Origin: an uncultured Akkermansia sp.
Lineage (GTDB): Bacteria > Verrucomicrobiota > Verrucomicrobiia > Verrucomicrobiales > Akkermansiaceae
Reading direction: 5' to 3'
DNA length: 54,649 bases
NCBI GenBank assembly: GCA_905200945.1
Contig: CAJKMG010000018.1
Location: 1-54,649 of the forward strand
The notes below the pieces were generated by a model, which saw only the letters and a program-made list of their open reading frames with translations, had not been told where the DNA came from and did not search any database. The position numbers were made by a program, and so were the translations under genes. Within the stretch, counting starts at the first letter, position 1, and each line of letters opens with the position of its first letter. Shown piece by piece: positions 15,448-21,838 of this stretch.

Positions 15448-16389
15448 ATGGACAAATATGAATTATCAAAATCGCCGGACGTCCTCCGTCTGGCGGATAT
15501 GCAGGAGGAATTACACCTCAACGACAAGGATTTTTGCCGCCGCGTCGGCTTCGCGCTGGCGGCGTCCTCCTGGGGCAAAATCAAAGCCGGGACCTGGTCC
15601 GGCAACTGCGAAAGTGCCTTGCAGTCCGTACGGCAGGCGTTATCTTCCGGCCTGACCCGCCAGGACGCGCCGGACGTGGACGGGGACACGGTCCTCTTGC
15701 CTCATGTGTCCCTGGCCGCGGACGCCGTCGCCGCGGCGCAATGCGCCCAGGACGAACACCGCCTGGTCTTTGTCGTCGGCAAAACGGGGGCGGGCAAATC
15801 CAAGACGGCCTCTTACCTCGCAAGCAAGTTCGGCGGAACGCTTATCAATGCCGCGCCCGCCTGGGAAAAAAGCTATCTGCACGCCCTGACCTCTATCGGC
15901 GCGGGGCTGGGTCTGGCGGCATCCTGGTATTCCGCCGGGGCGGCGGAACGGGACATTCTCCAATCGCTCCAGGCGGCCCCCCGCCTAATCATCATTGACG
16001 AGGCCAACCATTTCAACCGCGCGACTATTAACTTTCTGAAAACCGTTCTCAACCTGACCCGGTGCGGGCTGGTCCTGCTGACCCTCCCGCACCACATGGC
16101 CCGGATGTCATCGGACAGCCGGGAGGAATTCCCACAACTTCTCCGGCGGAGCATCGCTATCATCCACATCCCCTCCATCACGGGGGAGGAAGTGGCCGCC
16201 ATCCGGCGCGGACTGTATCCCCAGGTGGATCTGCCCAATGCGGCCCCCCTCTGCGCCTTGGCTAACCAGTTTCACAACCTGGACACGGTCCGCCGCGTCC
16301 TGGACGAGATTGACGCCGGACAAACCCCGGAGGCCGCCGTCAAAGCGGTCCGCCGCCAGATTCAACCCATCAGCCCCGCACGCTCATGA
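15448..16389 (+). CDS. MuB-like AAA+ transposition ATPase
   Basis: 313 residues from the ATG at 15448 (MDKYELSKSPDVLRLADMQ). An N-terminal HTH-like part (LNDKDFCRRVGFALAASSWGKIKAGTW) is followed by Walker A GKTGAGKS (111-118), Walker B IIIDE (181-185) and a sensor-like LVLLTLPHH. MuB/TniB proteins bind target DNA, stimulate the transposase and give target immunity. Upstream codons in this frame overlap the transposase tail and are rejected. It couples by ATGA to the next gene. Confidence 0.9.
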   Translation: MDKYELSKSPDVLRLADMQEELHLNDKDFCRRVGFALAASSWGKIKAGTWSGNCESALQSVRQALSSGLTRQDAPDVDGDTVLLPHVSLAADAVAAAQCAQDEHRLVFVVGKTGAGKSKTASYLASKFGGTLINAAPAWEKSYLHALTSIGAGLGLAASWYSAGAAERDILQSLQAAPRLIIIDEANHFNRATINFLKTVLNLTRCGLVLLTLPHHMARMSSDSREEFPQLLRRSIAIIHIPSITGEEVAAIRRGLYPQVDLPNAAPLCALANQFHNLDTVRRVLDEIDAGQTPEAAVKAVRRQIQPISPARS

Positions 16390-16652
16390 CCGCCCCCGCC
16401 ACCGTCGAACAGGAAACGGCAACCCAGTTTATCAGCATGTTCCTTGCTTCTTACGACTTGCCTTTCCAAATCCTCTCCCCGACTCCCTATCCCGGAAAAA
16501 TCGGCCTCCGGCTGGACCCGGAAGACCAGTATTGCCTGGTGGACGCCGTCCGCTTCTGCGACTGGGTCCGGCAACGCCATCCGTCCCCGGAACAACTCCG
16601 TGACGCCCTCGATAAGAAACGCCGGATGAAATACGGAAGGGAGGGAAAATAA
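16386..16652 (+). CDS. Small early protein after MuB
   Basis: 88 residues starting MTAPATVEQETATQFISMFLASY, ATGA-overlapped with the ATPase gene. No domain is recognised. The C-terminus is basic (RDALDKKRRMKYGREGK), suggesting nucleic-acid or protein contact. It lies one base before the MuF-zincin gene. It might be a portal- or MuF-associated adaptor, but there is no direct evidence. Confidence 0.7.
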   Translation: MTAPATVEQETATQFISMFLASYDLPFQILSPTPYPGKIGLRLDPEDQYCLVDAVRFCDWVRQRHPSPEQLRDALDKKRRMKYGREGK

Positions 16653-16653
16653 C

Positions 16654-18531
16654 ATGGCCGCGTTGCTGGAACCAATGCCCTTCTGGCAAGCCCTCTCCTA
16701 TCTTGAGGCGAAGGAGGCCGTCGCCTCCGCCATGACGACGGCGGAATGGCAGCGCATGCCCGTCGCCGTCCGGGTCAAGTCATTGTTTTCCGCAACGCTC
16801 ACGTCTGCCAAGGCCGCCCAGGAAATCACGGACTATTTGACCGGGTTTGTCCGCGGGGAGAAGGCCGCCAATGACAAGGGCAAGGAGTACCACGTTTACC
16901 AGGGCCGGGCGGAGTTCGTCGCCAACATGAGGGCGCGCATGCTGGAAGAGGGCTTCGGCAAGGTCCTCCACGACGGCACGCTGGACCCGGAAATTCACGA
17001 CAACGACCTCCGGGACCTGCGCGGATGCCGCCGCCTGCAACTCATTTTTGACACGCAGACGGAGCAGGCCGCCTCCTTTGCCCAATGGCAGGAGGGCCAG
17101 GACCCGGACGTGCTGGACGTGTACCCCTGCCAGCGGTTCATTCGCGTCCGTCCGGTCCATACTCCGCGCCCGTACCATGATGCCGCTATTGGCGAGGTCA
17201 GGCGCAAGGACGACCTGGCGTTCTGGATTGGCCTCAACCGGGACTTTCGCCTTCCGTGGGGGCCGTGGGGCTTCAATTCCGGGTGCGGCGTGGAGGATGT
17301 GGACCGGGACGAGTCGGAAGCCCTGGGCGTCATCAAGCCCACGGACAAAGTGCGGCCCATCAAAAAAGACTTCCTTGACGGCCTGGAGGAATCCGTCCGC
17401 GGGCTGGACGACAAGACCCGGAGATGGATTCAGGCGCAAATGGAAAACAGGGTCCGCTTCCTGGGAGATACCGCCGTTTACCAGCCGTCCAAGCCGCGCC
17501 CCGCGGCCCCGGCATCGGCCCCCAGCCGTCCCGCCAAAACCCCCGCCCAAATCGACGCGCAGAAAAAGCGCATTGCCGACACGATAGCCGTACGCCAGCA
17601 GCGGGAGGCCGCCGCCCGCGGCCAGATTGCCCAGCGGTTGTGGCAGGATTTTAAGCAGCGCAAGGAGGCAGAGCTTGCCCCCCTGAGGGCCCGCTTCAAA
17701 AATGCGGCGGCAGCCTATATGAAGGCCCAGACGCCGGAAAACCGGATTGCCTGGATAGCCGCTGACGATGCTTTCAGGAAGGCATTGGAATCATGGGAAC
17801 CGGGCGGCATGCTCCATAAAGCGACCGTTAAAGCCATCAACCGGGAGGAAGAACAGTCGTGGAGCAGGACCTACCGGGACAGCATGCGCTTCCTGGGACT
17901 GGACGGCATGATTATACCCCAGGACAAGCGCGGCACGGTTGCCGTGTCTCAAGTCAAAATAGATGCCCGTTACAATATCACGCCCGCCAGGCCGCAAAAA
18001 TTATCTCCAAACGTCCAGCAGGGGCTGGACCTGGTCCGCGCCATCGTCGCGGCGGACAAACTGCCTCCGTCCCTGGGCGTCCATGTCCTGAAAGATTCCT
18101 CTGCTCGCGCGTTCCAGCTGCATGGGAATATCAAAGTTTCCTCGACCACGCCCCCATCCACCGTAGCCCACGAACTGGCTCATGCCATCGAGCATGCCCG
18201 CCCGGATATTCTCCGCCAGTCTGCGGCGTTCCTCTATGACCGAGGACGGGGAGAGCAGCCCAAAAGGCTAAAATCCCTGTTCCCGACCCACAATTACCGC
18301 CCGCAGGAAATAACCTTGGAGGACAAATGGGCGGAAAAAGGCGGGCACGCCTACACAGGCAAAATTTACTGTCCAGATTATAATACCAGCATCAGCAGGG
18401 AGCAATTCATTTCATCCGTGCGGAGCAGCGAAATTCTTTCTATGGGAATTCAGCGCATGCTGGAATCTCCTGTTGACTTCCAACGTCAGGACCCCGAATT
18501 CTACAACTTCATCAAAGCCCAGTTATCATGA
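16654..18531 (+). CDS. MuF-type minor head protein fused to a zincin metalloprotease
   Basis: 625 residues. Residues about 70-235 match the Mu gpF/SPP1 gp7-like head morphogenesis domain (RRLQLIFDTQTEQA, then FRLPWGPWGFNSGCGVEDVDR). A Pro/Ala linker (about 276-300) and a charged coiled coil follow. The C-terminal domain has the zinc motif HELAH (about 505-509) and a later SSEILSMGIQRML segment that may give the third ligand. In temperate phages, MuF domains often carry C-terminal effector domains injected with DNA. The gene lies in the early operon, not in the late head cluster. A 98-residue gene overlaps its stop by ATGA. Confidence 0.85.
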   Translation: MAALLEPMPFWQALSYLEAKEAVASAMTTAEWQRMPVAVRVKSLFSATLTSAKAAQEITDYLTGFVRGEKAANDKGKEYHVYQGRAEFVANMRARMLEEGFGKVLHDGTLDPEIHDNDLRDLRGCRRLQLIFDTQTEQAASFAQWQEGQDPDVLDVYPCQRFIRVRPVHTPRPYHDAAIGEVRRKDDLAFWIGLNRDFRLPWGPWGFNSGCGVEDVDRDESEALGVIKPTDKVRPIKKDFLDGLEESVRGLDDKTRRWIQAQMENRVRFLGDTAVYQPSKPRPAAPASAPSRPAKTPAQIDAQKKRIADTIAVRQQREAAARGQIAQRLWQDFKQRKEAELAPLRARFKNAAAAYMKAQTPENRIAWIAADDAFRKALESWEPGGMLHKATVKAINREEEQSWSRTYRDSMRFLGLDGMIIPQDKRGTVAVSQVKIDARYNITPARPQKLSPNVQQGLDLVRAIVAADKLPPSLGVHVLKDSSARAFQLHGNIKVSSTTPPSTVAHELAHAIEHARPDILRQSAAFLYDRGRGEQPKRLKSLFPTHNYRPQEITLEDKWAEKGGHAYTGKIYCPDYNTSISREQFISSVRSSEILSMGIQRMLESPVDFQRQDPEFYNFIKAQLS

Positions 18532-18824
18532 TTTTAACCCGCTCCGAACTTGCCAAAATGGCTGAACTTTTTGACGCGCAGGAATTGCCTGACACGTTCC
18601 CGGACGACCTGGAATATTCCTTCCTGGAAGTCCTGGCCCCGACGATGACCTTGAAGGACTATCTCGCCATGCCGGAGCAGGAGCGGCGCAAATGGTGGAT
18701 TAGCAGCCAAATCATGGAGCCAATCCCCCTGACCGGGCCGGACCCGGAAACGGGGGAAGATCTCTTTGTTACCGGATTTTATTTCGAGCCTGTAGCCCCT
18801 AACATCCCTGACCGCATCTATTAA
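18528..18824 (+). CDS. Small acidic protein coupled to MuF-zincin, candidate partner or immunity protein
   Basis: 98 residues starting MILTRSELAKMAELFDAQELPDTFPDDLEYSFLEV. It is acidic, with no signal peptide or membrane span and no recognised family. The ATG overlaps the stop of the MuF-zincin gene (ATGA), so the two are made together. MuF polymorphic toxins are usually followed by a small immunity gene, and size and charge fit. It could equally be a capsid-assembly partner or chaperone. Confidence 0.7.
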   Translation: MILTRSELAKMAELFDAQELPDTFPDDLEYSFLEVLAPTMTLKDYLAMPEQERRKWWISSQIMEPIPLTGPDPETGEDLFVTGFYFEPVAPNIPDRIY

Positions 18825-18826
18825 CC

Positions 18827-19192
18827 ATGACCAAAGCAAAGCAACTCATTCTTCCTATTTCTTACCAGGACAGCGGACGCTGGTATGCTCCCGTCCGGAA
18901 AATCAAAATCGATGAACGGACGTACGCCTTGAGAATGGGGGAACCTGTCCAGCTGGGGACCGTCAAGGAAATCGAAAAAGAATTCCGGGTGGGCCGCCGC
19001 GTCCTGGCCCGCCTGGCGAACATTGGCGTCATTGAGCGGGTGCGTCCGTCTCCTTTTCAATCTATGTACTACTTTGCAGACATTGCCGCATTCCTTGAGC
19101 GGACGCGGACGGACCCGGCGTTCTGGTCCTCCGTGCGCCGGGAGGCTTATCTTAACGGCCATTCTCCGCAGGATGCCTCCCTCCGGGTGTGA
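18827..19192 (+). CDS. Winged-helix-like protein ending the early operon
   Basis: 121 residues starting MTKAKQLILPISYQDSGRWYAPVRKIKI. The central VKEIEKEFRVGRRVLARLANIGVIERVRPSPFQSMYYFADIAAFLERTR resembles an HTH/winged helix of the excisionase or MerR kind. It follows the small acidic protein by 2 bases and precedes a strong terminator. It may be an anti-repressor or regulator of late genes, but the family is not recognised. Confidence 0.7.
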   Translation: MTKAKQLILPISYQDSGRWYAPVRKIKIDERTYALRMGEPVQLGTVKEIEKEFRVGRRVLARLANIGVIERVRPSPFQSMYYFADIAAFLERTRTDPAFWSSVRREAYLNGHSPQDASLRV

Positions 19193-19227
19193 AAAAAGGG
19201 CGGGTGCTTTTGGCATCCGCCCTTTTA
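19192..19227 (+). terminator. Rho-independent terminator of the transposition operon
   Basis: The stem GGGCGGGTGC (19198-19207) pairs with GCATCCGCCC (19213-19222), followed by TTTT. An A-tract lies before the stem, so it may act in both directions. It is not a member of the repeated GTGCCAT family. Confidence 0.8.
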
Positions 19228-19392
19228 AGGGAATGGACGTTTCCGTCCTTTTTGTTTTAGTCCACAGCCCCGAAGGGCTGAATGTCCAGAAAGAACATGT
19301 TTTTCCTCTCATGGTTCGCTGCCCGTTTCAAGAAAATAAAAGAGGGAGGCCCGGCAAATAATTTTTAGATGCGGATTTTTTCCACTTTTTCC

Positions 19393-19421
19393 TTGACGTA
19401 CTATTCAATGAATAGTAAAAC
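19393..19421 (+). promoter_or_regulatory. Promoter with an operator filling the spacer
   Basis: A -35 TTGACG (19393-19398) and a -10 TAAAAC (19416-19421) are 17 bp apart. A perfect odd dyad, ACTATTCA-A-TGAATAGT (19400-19416), fills the spacer. A repressor bound there would block RNA polymerase. It would drive the pentapeptide-repeat gene. The rest of the 19228-19392 gap shows nothing I can name. Confidence 0.6.
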
Positions 19422-19491
19422 AACCCCGTTGACGGGAAGTAAGGGACCTCCCGAAGATACAATCCAAAACCAAATCAGAAAGAACAAGACA

Positions 19492-19893
19492 ATGGATAAA
19501 AAAGAATTAAACGAAATCCTCAAGCTTCACAAAATGTGGATGAACGGAGAAGAAGGCGGCGTTAAAGCCAACCTGTGGCTTAATGACTTGAGAGGTATGG
19601 ATTTGAGCGGCATGGATTTAAGGGAGGTTAACCTCCTCCAGGCGTTCTTAAACCATGCCAATCTGAGGGGCGCTAACCTGAGCGGGGTTAATTTGTGCGA
19701 CGCCAGCCTGTACGGGGCTGACTTGACTGGTGCCAATCTGGAAGGAGCCTGCCTGTATCGAACCGACCTGACTAATGCCAACCTTAGCAACGCTAATCTG
19801 AGAGACGCCAATCTAACGGAGGCTGACTTGACCGATGCCGTCACAGACGGCGCGGATTTCACCAACGCCTCACTTTTCGGGGCGATTCATTAA
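19492..19893 (+). CDS. Pentapeptide-repeat protein
   Basis: 133 residues from the ATG at 19492 (MDKKELNEILKLHKMW); upstream ATGs lie within the promoter. After a helical N-terminus of about 40 residues there are some 15 A(D/N)LxX pentapeptides (GANLSGVNLCDASLYGADLTGANLEG...). They would fold as a right-handed beta-helix. Some such proteins mimic DNA and protect or inhibit gyrase (Qnr, MfpA), but most are of unknown function. It stands alone behind its own regulated promoter, which suggests cargo or moron status. Confidence 0.85.
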   Translation: MDKKELNEILKLHKMWMNGEEGGVKANLWLNDLRGMDLSGMDLREVNLLQAFLNHANLRGANLSGVNLCDASLYGADLTGANLEGACLYRTDLTNANLSNANLRDANLTEADLTDAVTDGADFTNASLFGAIH

Positions 19894-19918
19894 ACACAAA
19901 CAAACAATTAACGAGCCA

Positions 19919-20227
19919 ATGAAGAAATATATTATCCCAAAAAGAGCTGGAAATACCTCCTTGTCGGACATTTCATCCACCAAGTATGACCGCATCATTG
20001 AATTTCCCGAAGGTCACAAATTTGCGGTTGTCCTGGCTGCGTACTACATCAAAGATGTCAACGAAGATCCATGCTATTATACCTACAAAACACAAGAAGA
20101 AGCACTAAATGCAATAGCAAAATATTGGAATGATTATTGCTACGAAGTAATTGACGACGAAGGTTATCAGCGGTGGGACATCATTAGATGTGGCCCTGTT
20201 GGGAGGCGATTTGATCAAATCAAATAA
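19919..20227 (+). CDS. Hypothetical protein downstream of the pentapeptide gene
   Basis: 102 residues from the ATG at 19919 (MKKYIIPKRAGNTSLSDISSTKYDR). It is soluble, aromatic-rich and of lower GC than the transposition genes. Segments FAVVLAAYYIKDV and KTQEEALNAIAKYWNDYCYEVID suggest a small alpha/beta fold. No family is recognised. It follows the pentapeptide gene by 25 bases and is probably co-transcribed with it. Confidence 0.65.
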   Translation: MKKYIIPKRAGNTSLSDISSTKYDRIIEFPEGHKFAVVLAAYYIKDVNEDPCYYTYKTQEEALNAIAKYWNDYCYEVIDDEGYQRWDIIRCGPVGRRFDQIK

Positions 20228-20241
20228 TCGGAAGCTCAAAT

Positions 20242-20454
20242 ATGAATCCTCAAGAATTTGTTGATTGGGTCCAAGAACGTTACTGTCTCACCAACAGGAC
20301 CTCTTCCGTGAAAAAAGCGGCGGAACTCATTAGGGTTCGAGAAATAACCGTTTGGCAGTGGTTGAGGGGGACACGACAACCGGATTCCTCCAAAATTCTT
20401 TTGATGTGCTATATTGTTGCCTACGGCCCTCTTAATGAGGATTCCGGCGACTAA
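20242..20454 (+). CDS. Small HTH protein
   Basis: 70 residues starting MNPQEFVDWVQERYCLTNRTSSVKKAAELIRVREITVWQWLRGTRQP. The segment VKKAAELIRVREITVWQWLRG is a clear helix-turn-helix of the Cro/XRE or YdaS-like kind. It follows the hypothetical gene by 14 bases and precedes terminator copy D. It may bind the dyad in the 19393 promoter. Confidence 0.7.
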   Translation: MNPQEFVDWVQERYCLTNRTSSVKKAAELIRVREITVWQWLRGTRQPDSSKILLMCYIVAYGPLNEDSGD

Positions 20455-20474
20455 TATCTAATATTTCTTATCCT

Positions 20475-20514
20475 GGCCGCGGCGTGAAAGCCGCGGCCTT
20501 TTTCGTGCCATGAT
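20475..20514 (+). terminator. Rho-independent terminator, repeat copy D
   Basis: A perfect 8-bp stem GGCCGCGG (20475-20482) with CCGCGGCC (20491-20498) and an 8-base loop containing GAAAG precedes TTTTT and CGTGCCAT. Unlike copies A-C it is on the plus strand, after the small HTH gene and 7 bases before the methyltransferase. Confidence 0.8.
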
Positions 20515-20520
20515 GTCCGC

Positions 20521-21240
20521 ATGTTTTCACGTTCCCCTTTCCTGTGTGGCGACTCCCTTTCCCTGATGGAGCGCATGGACAACGATTGTTATCACGCCGT
20601 CGTTACGGACCCGCCGTATGCTTCCGGCGGCCTGACGACGGCGGAACGCAAGGCTTCCCCCGCCCGGAAATACCTGTCGTCCTCAAGGTATCTTTCTTTT
20701 GATAACGACACCAGAGACCAGCGCACCCATTTTTTGTGGTCTGTCATGTGGATGCAGGAGGCTTTGCGGATAACCCGGCACGGCGGCTGGCTGATGGTCT
20801 TTTCAGACTGGCGGCAACTGCCCTTGACCTCGGACGCCTTACAGGTGGCGGGGTGGACATGGCGCGCCGTCGTCACCTGGGACAAGACGGAGGCTTGCCG
20901 ACCTCATCAGGGCATGTTCCGCAACCAGTCGGAGTTTATCCTCATTGCCACGCGCGGCAGCATTGGCAAGGAGCAGGACCGCCCGCGCGTGTTTCCGGCT
21001 GGCGTTTTCCGGCATTATCTCAAGCCTTCCGACAAGATGCACCTCACAGGCAAGCCTGTTCCTCTCATGCTCCACCTGATGACGGTTCTTCCTTCCGGTT
21101 CCCGCGTCCTCGACCCTTTCATGGGGAGCGGAACGACTCTTGTTGCCGCCCGCGACCTGGGACACGTCGCCCACGGCATCGACCTTTCCCCGGATAATGT
21201 CCGCATTGCCGCGGACCGCCTGGGCGTTCCCGTTCCCTGA
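20521..21240 (+). CDS. Orphan DNA adenine methyltransferase (DPPY type)
   Basis: 239 residues starting MFSRSPFLCGDSLSLMERM. Motif IV DPPY is at 30-33, and the SAM-binding motif I (DPFMGSGTT) is at about 198-206, near the C-terminus. This order is the beta class of amino-methyltransferases. Substrates would be adenine N6 or cytosine N4 in a specific site, with DPPY favouring adenine. No restriction enzyme lies next to it. Mu protects its DNA with mom; this enzyme may play a similar role or affect regulation. The start follows terminator copy D closely, so a separate promoter or read-through is needed. Confidence 0.92.
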   Translation: MFSRSPFLCGDSLSLMERMDNDCYHAVVTDPPYASGGLTTAERKASPARKYLSSSRYLSFDNDTRDQRTHFLWSVMWMQEALRITRHGGWLMVFSDWRQLPLTSDALQVAGWTWRAVVTWDKTEACRPHQGMFRNQSEFILIATRGSIGKEQDRPRVFPAGVFRHYLKPSDKMHLTGKPVPLMLHLMTVLPSGSRVLDPFMGSGTTLVAARDLGHVAHGIDLSPDNVRIAADRLGVPVP

Positions 21241-21302
21241 CCGCGGCCAGCCCGCGGAGAGTTCGCCGGGCTTCCGCGAGACACGCGCGGACCGCTGGCG
21301 GG

Positions 21303-21322
21303 AGTGTCTCACATGGGACAAA
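21303..21322. promoter_or_regulatory. Degenerate third copy of the repressor palindrome
   Basis: AGTGTCTCACATGGGACAAA matches the perfect operators at 10764 and 10883 at 16 of 20 positions. It lies between the methyltransferase and the right end of the Mu-like phage. Confidence 0.45.
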
Positions 21323-21384
21323 TGACCCTTACGATTTTTCAAAATTGACCCTTACGGGCATTTATGGGCGTAACTTCTTACGCC
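21323..21384. repeat. Subterminal repeats of the Mu-like right end
   Basis: TGACCCTTACG occurs at 21323-21333 and 21346-21356. A perfect inverted repeat GGCGTAA-CTTC-TTACGCC lies at 21367-21384 and repeats the TTACG core. GCATTTATGG (21358-21367) recurs at 21462-21471. Such clustered short repeats at a phage end are expected for transposase binding sites. Confidence 0.6.
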
Positions 21385-21416
21385 ACCCTTCCATTTCCCC
21401 CTGAAACGCACGTATT

Positions 21417-21466
21417 TTCAACCGCTTTCAAGCTTCTTCAAGCAAATTCAACCCTTTTCAAGCATT
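21417..21466. repeat. Five 10-bp units with exact helical phasing at the prophage end
   Basis: TTCAA followed by C or G, then C, begins at 21417, 21427, 21437, 21447 and 21457. On the other strand each unit reads G(C/G)TTGAA. The spacing of one helical turn places all units on the same DNA face, about 15-60 bases from the predicted terminus. Confidence 0.75.
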
Positions 21467-21475
21467 TATGGTTGG

Positions 21476-21838
21476 TCACAGGGCAAGGTCTTCTTCCGTG
21501 GGATCATCCGGTACATAGTCCAAACTCCTGTAAGCCAACTCAATTTTGCCAATCTTACCTGTCCCATCCACCAAAGTCTTATCAATGATACCGCAATGGA
21601 AATTGGGCCGGAACAGGCTCATATCCAGCATCAGCATGGCTACATACGTGGAAATGCCCAGCTGGCGCGCTTTCAGAATGTCATTCCTGTACCATAACTG
21701 CTCATGAAGCCGCCGCTGGGCCCAATTCAACTGGAACCTTTGCATCTTGCCCTCTTTATTGATAATCCAGTACAGGTGATTTAACCTCCACACGCGGTCG
21801 GAAAGCTGTTCTTTCAGAATCTCTATATTATTATCCAT
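21476..21838 (-). pseudogene. Large terminase of the T7-like phage, truncated by the Mu-like prophage
   Basis: 120 codons starting MDNNIEILKEQLSDRVWRLNHLYWIINKEGK. The N-terminal ATPase start of a podovirus-type large terminase is clear: MQRFQLNWAQRRLHEQLWYRNDILKARQLGISTYVAMLMLD, with the deviant P-loop KARQLGIS. Normal proteins of this type have roughly 450-600 residues. Walker B and the nuclease domain are missing. The frame stops within codons formed by the first bases of the Mu-like end (21480). It overlaps the stop of the upstream tail gene. The missing part should lie left of the Mu-like prophage. Confidence 0.85.

Larger units (their letters stand above)
1..21480. mobile_element. Mu-like transposable prophage, left part outside the window
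   Basis: The stretch carries a DDE transposase and a MuB-like ATPase, plus a Mu-type head cluster (DUF3486, gp28-type terminase, DUF935 portal, gpG-like, gpI protease, capsid, DUF1320, gp37-like). Early and late blocks diverge from a repressor region near 10.4-11.3 kb, as in BcepMu. The right boundary is placed at 21480 because the large terminase frame of the neighbouring phage is lost there and because the outward end reads TG...CA, the usual terminus of Mu-like elements. The left end and most tail genes must lie beyond position 1. The exact boundary is inferred. Confidence 0.85.

Noticed and set aside
21417..21466. CRISPR-like array
   Set aside because: Units are only 10 bp without spacers. 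They fit transposase sites instead.
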